Below, piece by piece: positions 41,501-53,201 of a stretch of 64,000 nucleotides of DNA. Below the pieces are notes generated by a model. That model made no database searches. It was not told the origin of the DNA and worked only from the letters and a program-made list of their open reading frames with translations. The stretch is from Auanema rhodensis (lineage: Eukaryota; Nematoda; Chromadorea; Rhabditida; Rhabditidae): NCBI GenBank assembly GCA_964057225.1, contig OZ059897.1, positions 930,001 through 994,000 on the forward strand. Reading direction: 5' to 3'. The position numbers and the translations under genes are program-made. Each line of letters starts with the position of its first letter. The first letter of the stretch is position 1.

Positions 41501-44500
41501 GAGGATATAAGTGTGAACTTATATCAGTTGATATCTCGGTGCACTTTTAAGCTAACTCAAATCTGATAACACAGATCGACGCAGCTTAAAAATCCGCATC
41601 GAATGCACTATACTACATTGAGAAACGCTCAATACAAAAATTAGTTATGATCGTTTGAAAAATGATGCATTAGTATATGTTGAGTTTCCATGTACACTCA
41701 ACATTGCTTCCAAAAACATTTTGACAAAAATTTTCCCGAAAAATTTCAAGATAATTTTACAAAAAGTAGATGTTTTTGAATTTCTTTTTTTAAGGCGAAA
41801 ACGATGGACAATGTTATTCAACGAAAAAATTAATTCTTCAGGGTGAAAATCGAGGATATAAGTGTGAACTTATATCAGTTGATATCTCGGTGCACTTTTA
41901 AGCTAACTCAAATCTGATAACACAGATCGACGCAGCTTAAAAATCCGCATCGAATGCACTATACTACATGGATAAACGCTCAATACAACAATTATTTATG
42001 ATTGTTTGAAAAAAGATGCATTAGTGTGTGTTGAGTTTCCATGTACACTCAACATTGCTTCCAAAAACATTTTGACAAAAATTTTCCCGAAAAATTTCAA
42101 GATAATTTTACAAAAACTAGATGTTTTTAGATTCCTTTTTTTAAGGCAAAGACGATGGACAATGTTATTCAACGAAAAAATTAATTCTTCAGGGTGAAAA
42201 TCGAGGATATAAGTGTGAACTTATATCAGTTGATATCTCAGTGCATTTTTAAGCTAGCGCAAATCTGATAACACAGATCGACGCAGCTTAAAAATCCGCA
42301 TCGAATGCACTAAACTACATTGAGAAACGCTCAATACAAAAATTAGTTATGATCGTTTGAAAAATGATGCATTAGTGTATGTTGAGTTTCCATGTACACT
42401 CAACATTGCTTCCAAAAACATTTTGACAAATATTTTCCCGAAAAATTTCAAGATAATTTTACAAAAACTAGATGTTTTTAGATTCCTTTTTTTAAGGCGA
42501 AGACGATGGACAATGTTATTCAACGAAAAAATTAATTCTTCAGGGTGAAAATCGAGGATATAAGTGTGAACTTATATCAGTTGATATCTCAGTGCATTTT
42601 TAAGCTAGCGCAAATCTGATAACACAGATCGACGCAGCTTAAAAATCCGTTTCGAATGCACTATACTACCTTGAGAAACGCTCAATACAAAAATTATTTA
42701 TGATTGTTTGAAAAAAGATGCATTAGTGTATGTTGAGTTTCCATGTACACTCAACATTGCTTCCAAAAACATTTTGACAAAAATTTTCCCGAAAAATTTC
42801 AAGATAATTTTACAAAAAGTAGATGTTTTTGAATTTCTTTTTTTAAGGCAAAAACGATGGACAATGTTATTCAACGAAAAAATTAATTCTTCAGGGTGAA
42901 AATCGAGGATATAAGTGTGAACTTATATCAGTTGATATCTCGGTGCACTTTTAAGCTAACTCAAATCTGATAACACAGATCGACGCAGCTTAAAAATCCG
43001 CATCGAATGCACTATACTACATGGATAAACGCTCAATACAACAATTATTTATGATTGTTTGAAAAAAGATGCATTAGTGTGTGTTGAGTTTCCATGTACA
43101 CTCAACATTGCTTCCAAAAACATTTTGACAAAAATTTTCCCGAAAAATTTCAAGATAATTTTACAAAAACTAGATGTTTTTAGATTCCTTTTTTTAAGGC
43201 GAAGACGATGGACAATGTTATTCAACGAAAAAATTAATTCTTCAGGGTGAAAATCGAGGATATAAGTGTGAACTTATATCAGTTGATATCTCAGTGCATT
43301 TTTAAGCTAGCGCAAATCTGATAACACAGATCGACGCAGCTTAAAAATCCGCATCGAATGCACTAAACTACATTGAGAAACGCTCAATACAAAAATTAGT
43401 TATGATCGTTTGAAAAATGATGCATTAGTGTATGTTGAGTTTCCATGTACACTCAACATTGCTTCCAAAAACATTTTGACAAATATTTTCCCGAAAAATT
43501 TCAAGATAATTTTACAAAAACTAGATGTTTTTAGATTCCTTTTTTTAAGGCGAAGACGATGGACAATGTTATTCAACGAAAAAATTAATTCTTCAGGGTG
43601 AAAATCGAGGATATAAGTGTGAACTTATATCAGTTGATATCTCAGTGCATTTTTAAGCTAGCGCAAATCTGATAACACAGATCGACGCAGCTTAAAAATC
43701 CGCATCGAATGCACTATACTACATTGAAAAACGCTCAATACAAAAATTAGTTATGATCGTTTGAAAAATGATGCATTAGTGTATGTTGAGTTTCCATGTA
43801 CACTCAACATTGCTTCCAAAAACATTTTGACAAATATTTTCCCGAAAAATTTCAAGATAATTTTACAAAAAGTAGATGTTTTTGAATTTCTTTTTTTAAG
43901 GCGAAAACGATGGACAATGTTATTCAACGAAAAAATTGAATCTTCGGGGTGAAAATCGAGGATATAAGTGTGAACTTATATCAGTTGATATCTCGGTGCA
44001 TTTTTAAGCTAACTCACATCTGATAACACAGATCGACGCAGCTTAAAAATCCGCATCGAATGCACTAAACTACATTGAGAAACGCTCAATACAAAAATTA
44101 TTTATGATTGTTTGAAAAAAGATGCATTAGTGTATGTTGAGTTTCCATGTACACTCAACATTGCTTCCAAAAACATTTTGACAAAAATTTTCCCGAAAAA
44201 TTTCAAGATAATTTTACAGAAACTAGATGTTTTTAGATTCCTTTTTTTAAGGCAAAGACGATGGACAATGTTATTCAACAAAAAAATTAATTCATCAGGG
44301 TGAAAATCGAGGATATAAGTGTGAACTTATATCAGTTGATATCTCGGTGAATTTTTAAGCTAACTCAAATCTGATAACACAGATCGACGCAGCTTAAAAA
44401 TCCGTTTCGAATGCACTATACTACATTGAGAAACGCTCAATACGAAAATTATTTATGATTGTTTGAAAAATGATGCATTAGTGTATGTTGCGTTTCCATG

Positions 44501-44662
44501 TACACTCAACATTGCTTCCAAAAACATTTTGACAAAAATTTTCCCGAAAAATTTCAAGATAATTTTACAAAAACTAGATGTTCTTAGATTCCTTCTCTTA
44601 AGGCGAAGACGATGGACAATGTTATTCAACGAAAAAATTAATTCTTCAGGGTGAAAATCGAG

Positions 44663-44684
44663 GATATAAGTGTGAACTTATATC
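44663..44684 (+). other. Satellite B hairpin 1: 9-bp stem with GTGA tetraloop
   Basis: The arms GATATAAGT (44,663-44,671) and ACTTATATC (44,676-44,684) are perfect reverse complements around GTGA. As RNA the loop GUGA fits the GNRA tetraloop class, which caps helices stably. Nearly every Satellite B monomer keeps both arms. The main variant is GTGG for GTGA (for example at 26,069, 32,739 and 34,493), which leaves the stem but loses the GNRA fit. The right arm overlaps the next dyad, so the two structures are alternatives. Confidence 0.85.
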
Positions 44685-44693
44685 AGTTGATAT
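44680..44693. other. Satellite B dyad 2: ATATCA/TGATAT
   Basis: ATATCA, GT, TGATAT is an inverted repeat with a 2-bp centre. In monomers with CAATTG at the centre (for example near 26,777 and 28,187) it is a perfect 14-bp palindrome. In monomers with CAGTTAATATC (near 27,135) and in those with CAATTCATATC (60,959 and 61,560) one arm is disrupted. It shares the bases ATATC with hairpin 1. It could be a protein-binding dyad or a cruciform-prone site; the sequence does not decide this. Confidence 0.75.
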
Positions 44694-44701
44694 CTCGGTG
44701 C

Positions 44702-44752
44702 ATTTTTAAGCTAGCGCAAATCTGATAACACAGATCGACGCAGCTTAAAAAT
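44702..44752 (+). other. Satellite B hairpin 3: 51-nt compound stem-loop
   Basis: The outer 11-bp stem ATTTTTAAGCT/AGCTTAAAAAT encloses a bulged A, a GCG/CGC stem, a 3x3 internal loop (CAA opposite CGA), an ATCTG/CAGAT stem and the loop ATAACA: 19 base pairs in 51 nt. After one C/C mismatch outside the outer stem, three more pairs (one a G-T wobble) are possible. Common variants weaken it without compensation: AACTC for AGCGC loses the middle stem, and ATCTAATAAC for ATCTGATAAC breaks one pair of the inner stem. One variant with TTTTTGAGCT (52,777) keeps pairing through a G-T wobble. The outer stem persists almost everywhere. Confidence 0.8.
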
Positions 44753-44775
44753 CCGCATCGAATGCACTATACTAC

Positions 44776-44792
44776 ATTGAGAAACGCTCAAT
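44776..44792. other. Satellite B hairpin 5: ATTGAG/CTCAAT stem
   Basis: ATTGAG, AAACG, CTCAAT forms a 6-bp stem with a 5-nt loop. Monomers with CATGGATAAACGCTCAATAC (for example 28,629 and 32,133) lose half of the left arm. GAGAAAGGCTTAATACG (52,150 and 63,060) weakens the right arm. It lies between the compound hairpin and the ATGCAT segment. Confidence 0.7.
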
Positions 44793-44835
44793 ACAAAAAT
44801 TAGTTATGATCGTTTGAAAAATGATGCATTAGTAT

Positions 44836-44863
44836 ATGTTGAGTTTCCATGTACACTCAACAT
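44836..44863. other. Satellite B hairpin 4: ATGTTGAGT/ACTCAACAT stem
   Basis: A perfect 9-bp inverted repeat around a 10-nt loop (TTCCATGTAC). It is polymorphic: monomers with ATGTTGCGT in the left arm, and those with ACTAAACAT in the right arm (52,227, 56,403 and 57,456), each lose one pair. I found no copy in which both arms changed together, so selection to keep the stem is not demonstrated. Confidence 0.8.
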
Positions 44864-44870
44864 TGCTTCC

Positions 44871-44935
44871 AAAAACATTTTGACAAAAATTTTCCCGAAA
44901 AATTTCAAGATAATTTTACAAAAACTAGATGTTCT
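44871..44935. other. Satellite B phased A/T tracts
   Basis: AAAAA, TTTT, AAAAATTTT, AAAAATTT, TTTT and AAAAA follow one another with centres roughly 7 to 14 bp apart. A-tracts near helical phase are known to curve DNA, and intrinsic curvature is common in satellites. The spacing here is only approximately helical, so curvature is an inference. Confidence 0.45.
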
Positions 44936-44978
44936 TAGATTCCTTCTCTTAAGGCGAAGACGATGGACAATGTTATTC

Positions 44979-44995
44979 AACGAAAAAATTAATTC
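44979..44995 (+). promoter_or_regulatory. Motif AACGAAAAAATTAATTC shared with Satellite A
   Basis: This 17-bp block is almost invariant in Satellite B (rare variants CAACAAAAAAATT, CAAAGAAAAAATT and AAATTGAATC). Satellite A has AACGAAAAAATAATTC on its minus strand (for example the complement of 784-799, and directly at 25,209-25,224). The two differ by one T. No other stretch of comparable length is shared by the families as far as I can see. It may be a binding site common to both arrays, but no protein is identified. Confidence 0.5.
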
Positions 44996-47900
44996 TTCAG
45001 GGTGAAAATCGAGGATATAAGTGTGAACTTATATCAGTTGATATCTCGGTGCATTTTTAAGCTAGCGCAAATCTGATAACACAGATCGACGCAGCTTAAA
45101 AATCCGCATCGAATGCACTATACTACATTGAGAAACGCTCAATACAAAAATTAGTTATGATCGTTTGAAAAATGATGCATTAGTATATGTTGAGTTTCCA
45201 TGTACACTCAACATTGCTTCCAAAAACATTTTGACAAAAATTTTCCCGAAAAATTTCAAGATAATTTTACAAAAACTAGATGTTTTTAGATTTCTTTTCT
45301 TAAGGCGAAGACGATGGACAATGCTATTCAACGAAAAAATTAATTCTTCAGGGTGAAAATCGAGGATATAAGTGTGAACTTATATCAGTTGATATCTCGG
45401 TGCACTTTTAAGCTAACTCAAATCTGATAACACAGATCGACGCAGCTTAAAAATCCGCATCGAATGCACTATACTACATTGAGAAACGCTCAATACAAAA
45501 ATTAGTTATGATCGTTTGAAAAATGATGCATTAGTATATGTTGAGTTTCCATGTACACTCAACATTGCTTCCAAAAACATTTTGACAAAAATTTTCCCGA
45601 AAAATTTCAAGATAATTTTACAAAAAGTAGATGTTTTTGAATTTCTTTTTTTAAGGCGAAAACGATGGACAATGTTATTCAACGAAAAAATTAATTCTTC
45701 AGGGTGAAAATCGAGGATATAAGTGTGAACTTATATCAGTTGATATCTCGGTGCACTTTTAAGCTAACTCAAATCTGATAACACAGATCGACGCAGCTTA
45801 AAAATCCGCATCGAATGCACTATACTACATGGATAAACGCTCAATACAACAATTATTTATGATTGTTTGAAAAAAGATGCATTAGTGTGTGTTGAGTTTC
45901 CATGTACACTCAACATTGCTTCCAAAAACATTTTGACAAAAATTTTCCCGAAAAATTTCAAGATAATTTTACAAAAACTAGATGTTTTTAGATTCCTTTT
46001 TTTAAGGCGAAGACGATGGACAATGTTATTCAACGAAAAAATTAATTCTTCAGGGTGAAAATCGAGGATATAAGTGTGAACTTATATCAGTTGATATCTC
46101 AGTGCATTTTTAAGCTAGCGCAAATCTGATAACACAGATCGACGCAGCTTAAAAATCCGCATCGAATGCACTAAACTACATTGAGAAACGCTCAATACAA
46201 AAATTAGTTATGATCGTTTGAAAAATGATGCATTAGTGTATGTTGAGTTTCCATGTACACTCAACATTGCTTCCAAAAACATTTTGACAAATATTTTCCC
46301 GAAAAATTTCAAGATAATTTTACAAAAACTAGATGTTTTTAGATTCCTTTTTTTAAGGCGAAGACGATGGACAATGTTATTCAACGAAAAAATTAATTCT
46401 TCAGGGTGAAAATCGAGGATATAAGTGTGAACTTATATCAGTTGATATCTCAGTGCATTTTTAAGCTAGCGCAAATCTGATAACACAGATCGACGCAGCT
46501 TAAAAATCCGTTTCGAATGCACTATACTACCTTGAGAAACGCTCAATACAAAAATTATTTATGATTGTTTGAAAAAAGATGCATTAGTGTATGTTGAGTT
46601 TCCATGTACACTCAACATTGCTTCCAAAAACATTTTGACAAAAATTTTCCCGAAAAATTTCAAGATAATTTTACAAAAAGTAGATGTTTTTGAATTTCTT
46701 TTTTTAAGGCGAAAACGATGGACAATGTTATTCAACGAAAAAATTAATTCTTCAGGGTGAAAATCGAGGATATAAGTGTGAACTTATATCAGTTGATATC
46801 TCGGTGCACTTTTAAGCTAACTCAAATCTGATAACACAGATCGACGCAGCTTAAAAATCCGCATCGAATGCACTATACTACATGGATAAACGCTCAATAC
46901 AACAATTATTTATGATTGTTTGAAAAAAGATGCATTAGTGTGTGTTGAGTTTCCATGTACACTCAACATTGCTTCCAAAAACATTTTGACAAAAATTTTC
47001 CCGAAAAATTTCAAGATAATTTTACAAAAACTAGATGTTTTTAGATTCCTTTTTTTAAGGCGAAGACGATGGACAATGTTATTCAACGAAAAAATTAATT
47101 CTTCAGGGTGAAAATCGAGGATATAAGTGTGAACTTATATCAGTTGATATCTCAGTGCATTTTTAAGCTAGCGCAAATCTGATAACACAGATCGACGCAG
47201 CTTAAAAATCCGCATCGAATGCACTAAACTACATTGAGAAACGCTCAATACAAAAATTAGTTATGATCGTTTGAAAAATGATGCATTAGTGTATGTTGAG
47301 TTTCCATGTACACTCAACATTGCTTCCAAAAACATTTTGACAAATATTTTCCCGAAAAATTTCAAGATAATTTTACAAAAACTAGATGTTTTTAGATTCC
47401 TTTTTTTAAGGCGAAGACGATGGACAATGTTATTCAACGAAAAAATTAATTCTTCAGGGTGAAAATCGAGGATATAAGTGTGAACTTATATCAGTTGATA
47501 TCTCAGTGCATTTTTAAGCTAGCGCAAATCTGATAACACAGATCGACGCAGCTTAAAAATCCGCATCGAATGCACTATACTACATTGAAAAACGCTCAAT
47601 ACAAAAATTAGTTATGATCGTTTGAAAAATGATGCATTAGTGTATGTTGAGTTTCCATGTACACTCAACATTGCTTCCAAAAACATTTTGACAAATATTT
47701 TCCCGAAAAATTTCAAGATAATTTTACAAAAAGTAGATGTTTTTGAATTTCTTTTTTTAAGGCGAAAACGATGGACAATGTTATTCAACGAAAAAATTGA
47801 ATCTTCGGGGTGAAAATCGAGGATATAAGTGTGAACTTATATCAGTTGATATCTCGGTGCATTTTTAAGCTAACTCACATCTGATAACACAGATCGACGC

Positions 47901-50900
47901 AGCTTAAAAATCCGCATCGAATGCACTAAACTACATTGAGAAACGCTCAATACAAAAATTATTTATGATTGTTTGAAAAAAGATGCATTAGTGTATGTTG
48001 AGTTTCCATGTACACTCAACATTGCTTCCAAAAACATTTTGACAAAAATTTTCCCGAAAAATTTCAAGATAATTTTACAGAAACTAGATGTTTTTAGATT
48101 CCTTTTTTCAAGGCAAAGACGATGGACAATGTTATTCAACAAAAAAATTAATTCTTCAGGGTGAAAATCGAGGATATAAGTGTGAACTTATATCAGTTGA
48201 TATCTCGGTGAATTTTTAAGCTAACTCAAATCTGATAACACAGATCGACGCAGCTTAAAAATCCGTTTCGAATGCACTATACTACATTGAGAAACGCTCA
48301 ATACGAAAATTATTTATGATTGTTTGAAAAATGATGCATTAGTGTATGTTGCGTTTCCATGTACACTCAACATTGCTTCCAAAAACATTTTGACAAAAAT
48401 TTTCCCGAAAAATTTCAAGATAATTTTACAAAAACTAGATGTTCTTAGATTCCTTCTCTTAAGGCGAAGACGATGGACAATGTTATTCAACGAAAAAATT
48501 AATTCTTCAGGGTGAAAATCGAGGATATAAGTGTGAACTTATATCAGTTGATATCTCGGTGCATTTTTAAGCTAGCGCAAATCTGATAACACAGATCGAC
48601 GCAGCTTAAAAATCCGCATCGAATGCACTATACTACATTGAGAAACGCTCAATACAAAAATTAGTTATGATCGTTTGAAAAATGATGCATTAGTATATGT
48701 TGAGTTTCCATGTACACTCAACATTGCTTCCAAAAACATTTTGACAAAAATTTTCCCGAAAAATTTCAAGATAATTTTACAAAAACTAGATGTTCTTAGA
48801 TTCCTTCTCTTAAGGCGAAGACGATGGACAATGTTATTCAACGAAAAAATTAATTCTTCAGGGTGAAAATCGAGGATATAAGTGTGAACTTATATCAGTT
48901 GATATCTCGGTGCATTTTTAAGCTAGCGCAAATCTGATAACACAGATCGACGCAGCTTAAAAATCCGCATCGAATGCACTATACTACATTGAGAAACGCT
49001 CAATACAAAAATTAGTTATGATCGTTTGAAAAATGATGCATTAGTATATGTTGAGTTTCCATGTACACTCAACATTGCTTCCAAAAACATTTTGACAAAA
49101 ATTTTCCCGAAAAATTTCAAGATAATTTTACAAAAACTAGATGTTTTTAGATTTCTTTTCTTAAGGCGAAGACGATGGACAATGCTATTCAACGAAAAAA
49201 TTAATTCTTCAGGGTGAAAATCGAGGATATAAGTGTGAACTTATATCAGTTGATATCTCGGTGCACTTTTAAGCTAACTCAAATCTGATAACACAGATCG
49301 ACGCAGCTTAAAAATCCGCATCGAATGCACTATACTACATTGAGAAACGCTCAATACAAAAATTAGTTATGATCGTTTGAAAAATGATGCATTAGTATAT
49401 GTTGAGTTTCCATGTACACTCAACATTGCTTCCAAAAACATTTTGACAAAAATTTTCCCGAAAAATTTCAAGATAATTTTACAAAAAGTAGATGTTTTTG
49501 AATTTCTTTTTTTAAGGCGAAAACGATGGACAATGTTATTCAACGAAAAAATTAATTCTTCAGGGTGAAAATCAAGGATATAAGTGTGAACTTATATCAG
49601 TTGATATCTCGGTGCACTTTTAAGCTAACTCAAATCTGATAACACAGATCGACGCAGCTTAAAAATCCGCATCGAATGCACTATACTACATGGATAAACG
49701 CTCAATACAACAATTATTTATGATTGTTTGAAAAAAGATGCATTAGTGTGTGTTGAGTTTCCATGTACACTCAACATTGCTTCCAAAAACATTTTGACAA
49801 AAATTTTCCCGAAAAATTTCAAGATAATTTTACAAAAACTAGATGTTTTTAGATTCCTTTTTTTAAGGCGAAGACGATGGACAATGTTATTCAACGAAAA
49901 AATTAATTCTTCAGGGTGAAAATCGAGGATATAAGTGTGAACTTATATCAGTTGATATCTCAGTGCATTTTTAAGCTAGCGCAAATCTGATAACACAGAT
50001 CGACGCAGCTTAAAAATCCGCATCGAATGCACTAAACTACATTGAGAAACGCTCAATACAAAAATTAGTTATGATCGTTTGAAAAATGATGCATTAGTGT
50101 ATGTTGAGTTTCCATGTACACTCAACATTGCTTCCAAAAACATTTTGACAAATATTTTCCCGAAAAATTTCAAGATAATTTTACAAAAACTAGATGTTTT
50201 TAGATTCCTTTTTTTAAGGCGAAGACGATGGACAATGTTATTCAACGAAAAAATTAATTCTTCAGGGTGAAAATCGAGGATATAAGTGTGAACTTATATC
50301 AGTTGATATCTCAGTGCATTTTTAAGCTAGCGCAAATCTGATAACACAGATCGACGCAGCTTAAAAATCCGTTTCGAATGCACTATACTACCTTGAGAAA
50401 CGCTCAATACAAAAATTGTTTATGATTGTTTGAAAAAAGATGCATTAGTGTATGTTGAGTTTCCATGTACACTCAACATTGCTTCCAAAAACATTTTGAC
50501 AAAAATTTTCCCGAAAAATTTCAAGATAATTTTACAAAAAGTAGATGTTTTTGAATTTCTTTTTTTAAGGCGAAAACGATGGACAATGTTATTCAACGAA
50601 AAAATTAATTCTTCAGGGTGAAAATCGAGGATATAAGTGTGAACTTATATCAGTTGATATCTCGGTGCACTTTTAAGCTAACTCAAATCTGATAACACAG
50701 ATCGACGCAGCTTAAAAATCCGCATCGAATGCACTATACTACATGGATAAACGCTCAATACAACAATTATTTATGATTGTTTGAAAAAAGATGCATTAGT
50801 GTGTGTTGAGTTTCCATGTACACTCAACATTGCTTCCAAAAACATTTTGACAAAAATTTTCCCGAAAAATTTCAAGATAATTTTACAAAAACTAGATGTT

Positions 50901-52886
50901 TTTAGATTCCTTTTTTTAAGGCGAAGACGATGGACAATGTTATTCAACGAAAAAATTAATTCTTCAGGGTGAAAATCGAGGATATAAGTGTGAACTTATA
51001 TCAGTTGATATCTCAGTGCATTTTTAAGCTAGCGCAAATCTGATAACACAGATCGACGCAGCTTAAAAATCCGCATCGAATGCACTAAACTACATTGAGA
51101 AACGCTCAATACAAAAATTAGTTATGATCGTTTGAAAAATGATGCATTAGTGTATGTTGAGTTTCCATGTACACTCAACATTGCTTCCAAAAACATTTTG
51201 ACAAATATTTTCCCGAAAAATTTCAAGATAATTTTACAAAAACTAGATGTTTTTAGATTCCTTTTTTTAAGGCGAAGACGATGGACAATGTTATTCAACG
51301 AAAAAATTAATTCTTCAGGGTGAAAATCGAGGATATAAGTGTGAACTTATATCAGTTGATATCTCAGTGCATTTTTAAGCTAGCGCAAATCTGATAACAC
51401 AGATCGACGCAGCTTAAAAATCCGCATCGAATGCACTATACTACATTGAAAAACGCTCAATACAAAAATTAGTTATGATCGTTTGAAAAATGATGCATTA
51501 GTGTATGTTGAGTTTCCATGTACACTCAACATTGCTTCCAAAAACATTTTGACAAATATTTTCCCGAAAAATTTCAAGATAATTTTACAAAAAGTAGATG
51601 TTTTTGAATTTCTTTTTTTAAGGCGAAAACGATGGACAATGTTATTCAACGAAAAAATTGAATCTTCGGGGTGAAAATCGAGGATATAAGTGTGAACTTA
51701 TATCAGTTGATATCTCGGTGCATTTTTAAGCTAACTCACATCTGATAACACAGATCGACGCAGCTTAAAAATCCGCATCGAATGCACTAAACTACATTGA
51801 GAAACGCTCAATACAAAAATTATTTATGATTGTTTGAAAAAAGATGCATTAGTGTATGTTGAGTTTCCATGTACACTCAACATTGCTTCCAAAAACATTT
51901 TGACAAAAATTTTCCCGAAAAATTTCAAGATAATTTTACAGAAACTAGATGTTTTTAGATTCCTTTTTTCAAGGCAAAGACGATGGACAATGTTATTCAA
52001 CAAAAAAATTAATTCTTCAGGGTGAAAATCGAGGATATAAGTGTGAACTTATATCAGTTGATATCTCGGTGCATTTTTAAGCTAGCGCAAATCTGATAAC
52101 ACAGATCGACGCCGCTCAAAAATACGCATCGAATGCACTATACTACATTGAGAAAGGCTTAATACGAAAATTATTTATGATTGTTTGAAAAATGATGCAT
52201 TAGTATATGTTGAGTTTCCATGTACACTAAACATTGCTTCCAAAAACATTTTGACAAAAATTTTCCCGAAAAATTTCAGGATAATTTTACAGAAAGTAAA
52301 TGTTTTTAGATTCCTTTTTTTAAGGCGAAGACGATGGACAATGTTATTCAACGAAAAAATTAATTCTTCAGGGTGAAAATCGAGGATATAAGTGTGAACT
52401 TATATCAGTTGATATCTCGGTGCATTTTTAAGCTAGCGCAAATCTAATAACACAGATCGACGCAGCTTAAAAATCCGCATCGAATGCACTATATAACATT
52501 GAGAAACGCTCAATACAAAAATTATTTATGATTGTTTGAAAAATGATGCATTAGTGTATGTTGAGTTTCCATGTACACTCAACATTGCTTCCAAAAACAT
52601 TTTGACAAAAATTTTCCCGAAAAATTTCAAGATAATTTTACAAAAAGTAGATGTTTTTAGATTTCTTTTTTTAAGGCAAAGACGATGGACAATGTTATTC
52701 AACGAAAAAATTGATTCTTCAGGGTGAAAATCGAGGATATAAGTGTGAACTTATATCAGTTGATATATCGGTGCATTTTTGAGCTAGCGCAAATCTGATA
52801 ACACAGATCGACGCAGCTTAAAAATCCGCATCGAATGCACTATCCTACATTGAGAAACGCTTAATACAAAAATTAGTTATGCTCGT

Positions 52887-53201
52887 TTGAAAAATGATTC
52901 ATTAGTGTATGTTGAGTTTCCATGTACACTCAACATTGCATCCCAAAACATTTTGACGTTTTTAGATGTTTTTAGATTCCTTTTTTTAAGGCGAAGACGA
53001 TGGACAATGTTATTCAACGAAAAAATTAATTCTTCAGGGTGAAAATCGAGGATATAAGTGTGAACTTATATCAGTTGATATCTCGGTGAATTTTTAAGCT
53101 AACTCAAATCTGATAACACAGATCGACGCAGCTTAAAAATCCGTTTCGAATGCATTATACTACATTGAGAAACGCTCAATACAAAAATTAATTATGATTG
53201 T
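52887..53201 (+). repeat. Internally deleted Satellite B monomer (315 bp), copy 1
   Basis: This copy reads CATTGCATCCCAAAACATTT followed by TGACGTTTTTAGATGTTTTT. About 36 bp of the A/T-tract region between CATTTTGAC and TAGATGTTTTT is missing. The frame-start interval drops from 351 to 315 bp, which keeps a multiple of three. It also has GATTCATTAG for GATGCATTAG. Confidence 0.88.

Larger units (their letters stand above)
44663..45013 (+). repeat. Satellite B reference monomer (351 bp)
   Basis: Chosen because all five inverted repeats are intact. From its start: the tetraloop hairpin at 44,663, an overlapping ATATCA/TGATAT dyad at 44,680, the 51-nt compound hairpin at 44,702, a six-bp stem at 44,776, a nine-bp stem at 44,836, A/T tracts at 44,871-44,935, and the AACGAAAAAATTAATTC motif at 44,979. 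It contains 13 CpG dinucleotides, more than its base composition would predict. Its length is 3 x 117, so any frame that is open across one monomer is entered in the same phase in the next; stop codons nevertheless close the frames I traced. Confidence 0.9.
41390..52030 (+). repeat. Satellite B 11-mer higher-order repeat (3,861 bp), about 2.7 copies
   Basis: Eleven variant monomers recur with an offset of exactly 3,861 bp: 41,655, 45,516 and 49,377 begin the three copies in frame coordinates. Marks shared by all three include GTGTGTTGAG (twice per copy), CAAATATTTTCCCG (three per copy), CTACCTTGAGAAACG, AAATTGAATCTTCGGGG, TAACTCACATCTG and CAACAAAAAAATTAATTC. TGTTCTTAGATTCCTTCTC (two per copy) occurs in the first two copies only. 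Copies differ at few sites (for example TTCATCAGG at 44,290 against TTCTTCAGG at 48,151). The third copy stops near 52,030, where GTGAATTTTT is replaced by GTGCATTTTT. Confidence 0.9.

Noticed and set aside
45000-45013. Hammerhead ribozyme in Satellite B
   Set aside because: A CTGAAGA string occurs on the minus strand near the GGTGAAAATC block, but no suitably placed stem II followed by GAAA and stem III is present. Satellite A has no CTGATGA core either.
30610-52030. Higher-order repeats as pure assembly duplication
   Set aside because: Copies differ by scattered substitutions (for example GGCAAAAACG at 42,847 against GGCGAAAACG at 46,708, and TTCATCAGG at 44,290), so they are not identical pasted sequence. 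Read support would still be needed to settle copy number.
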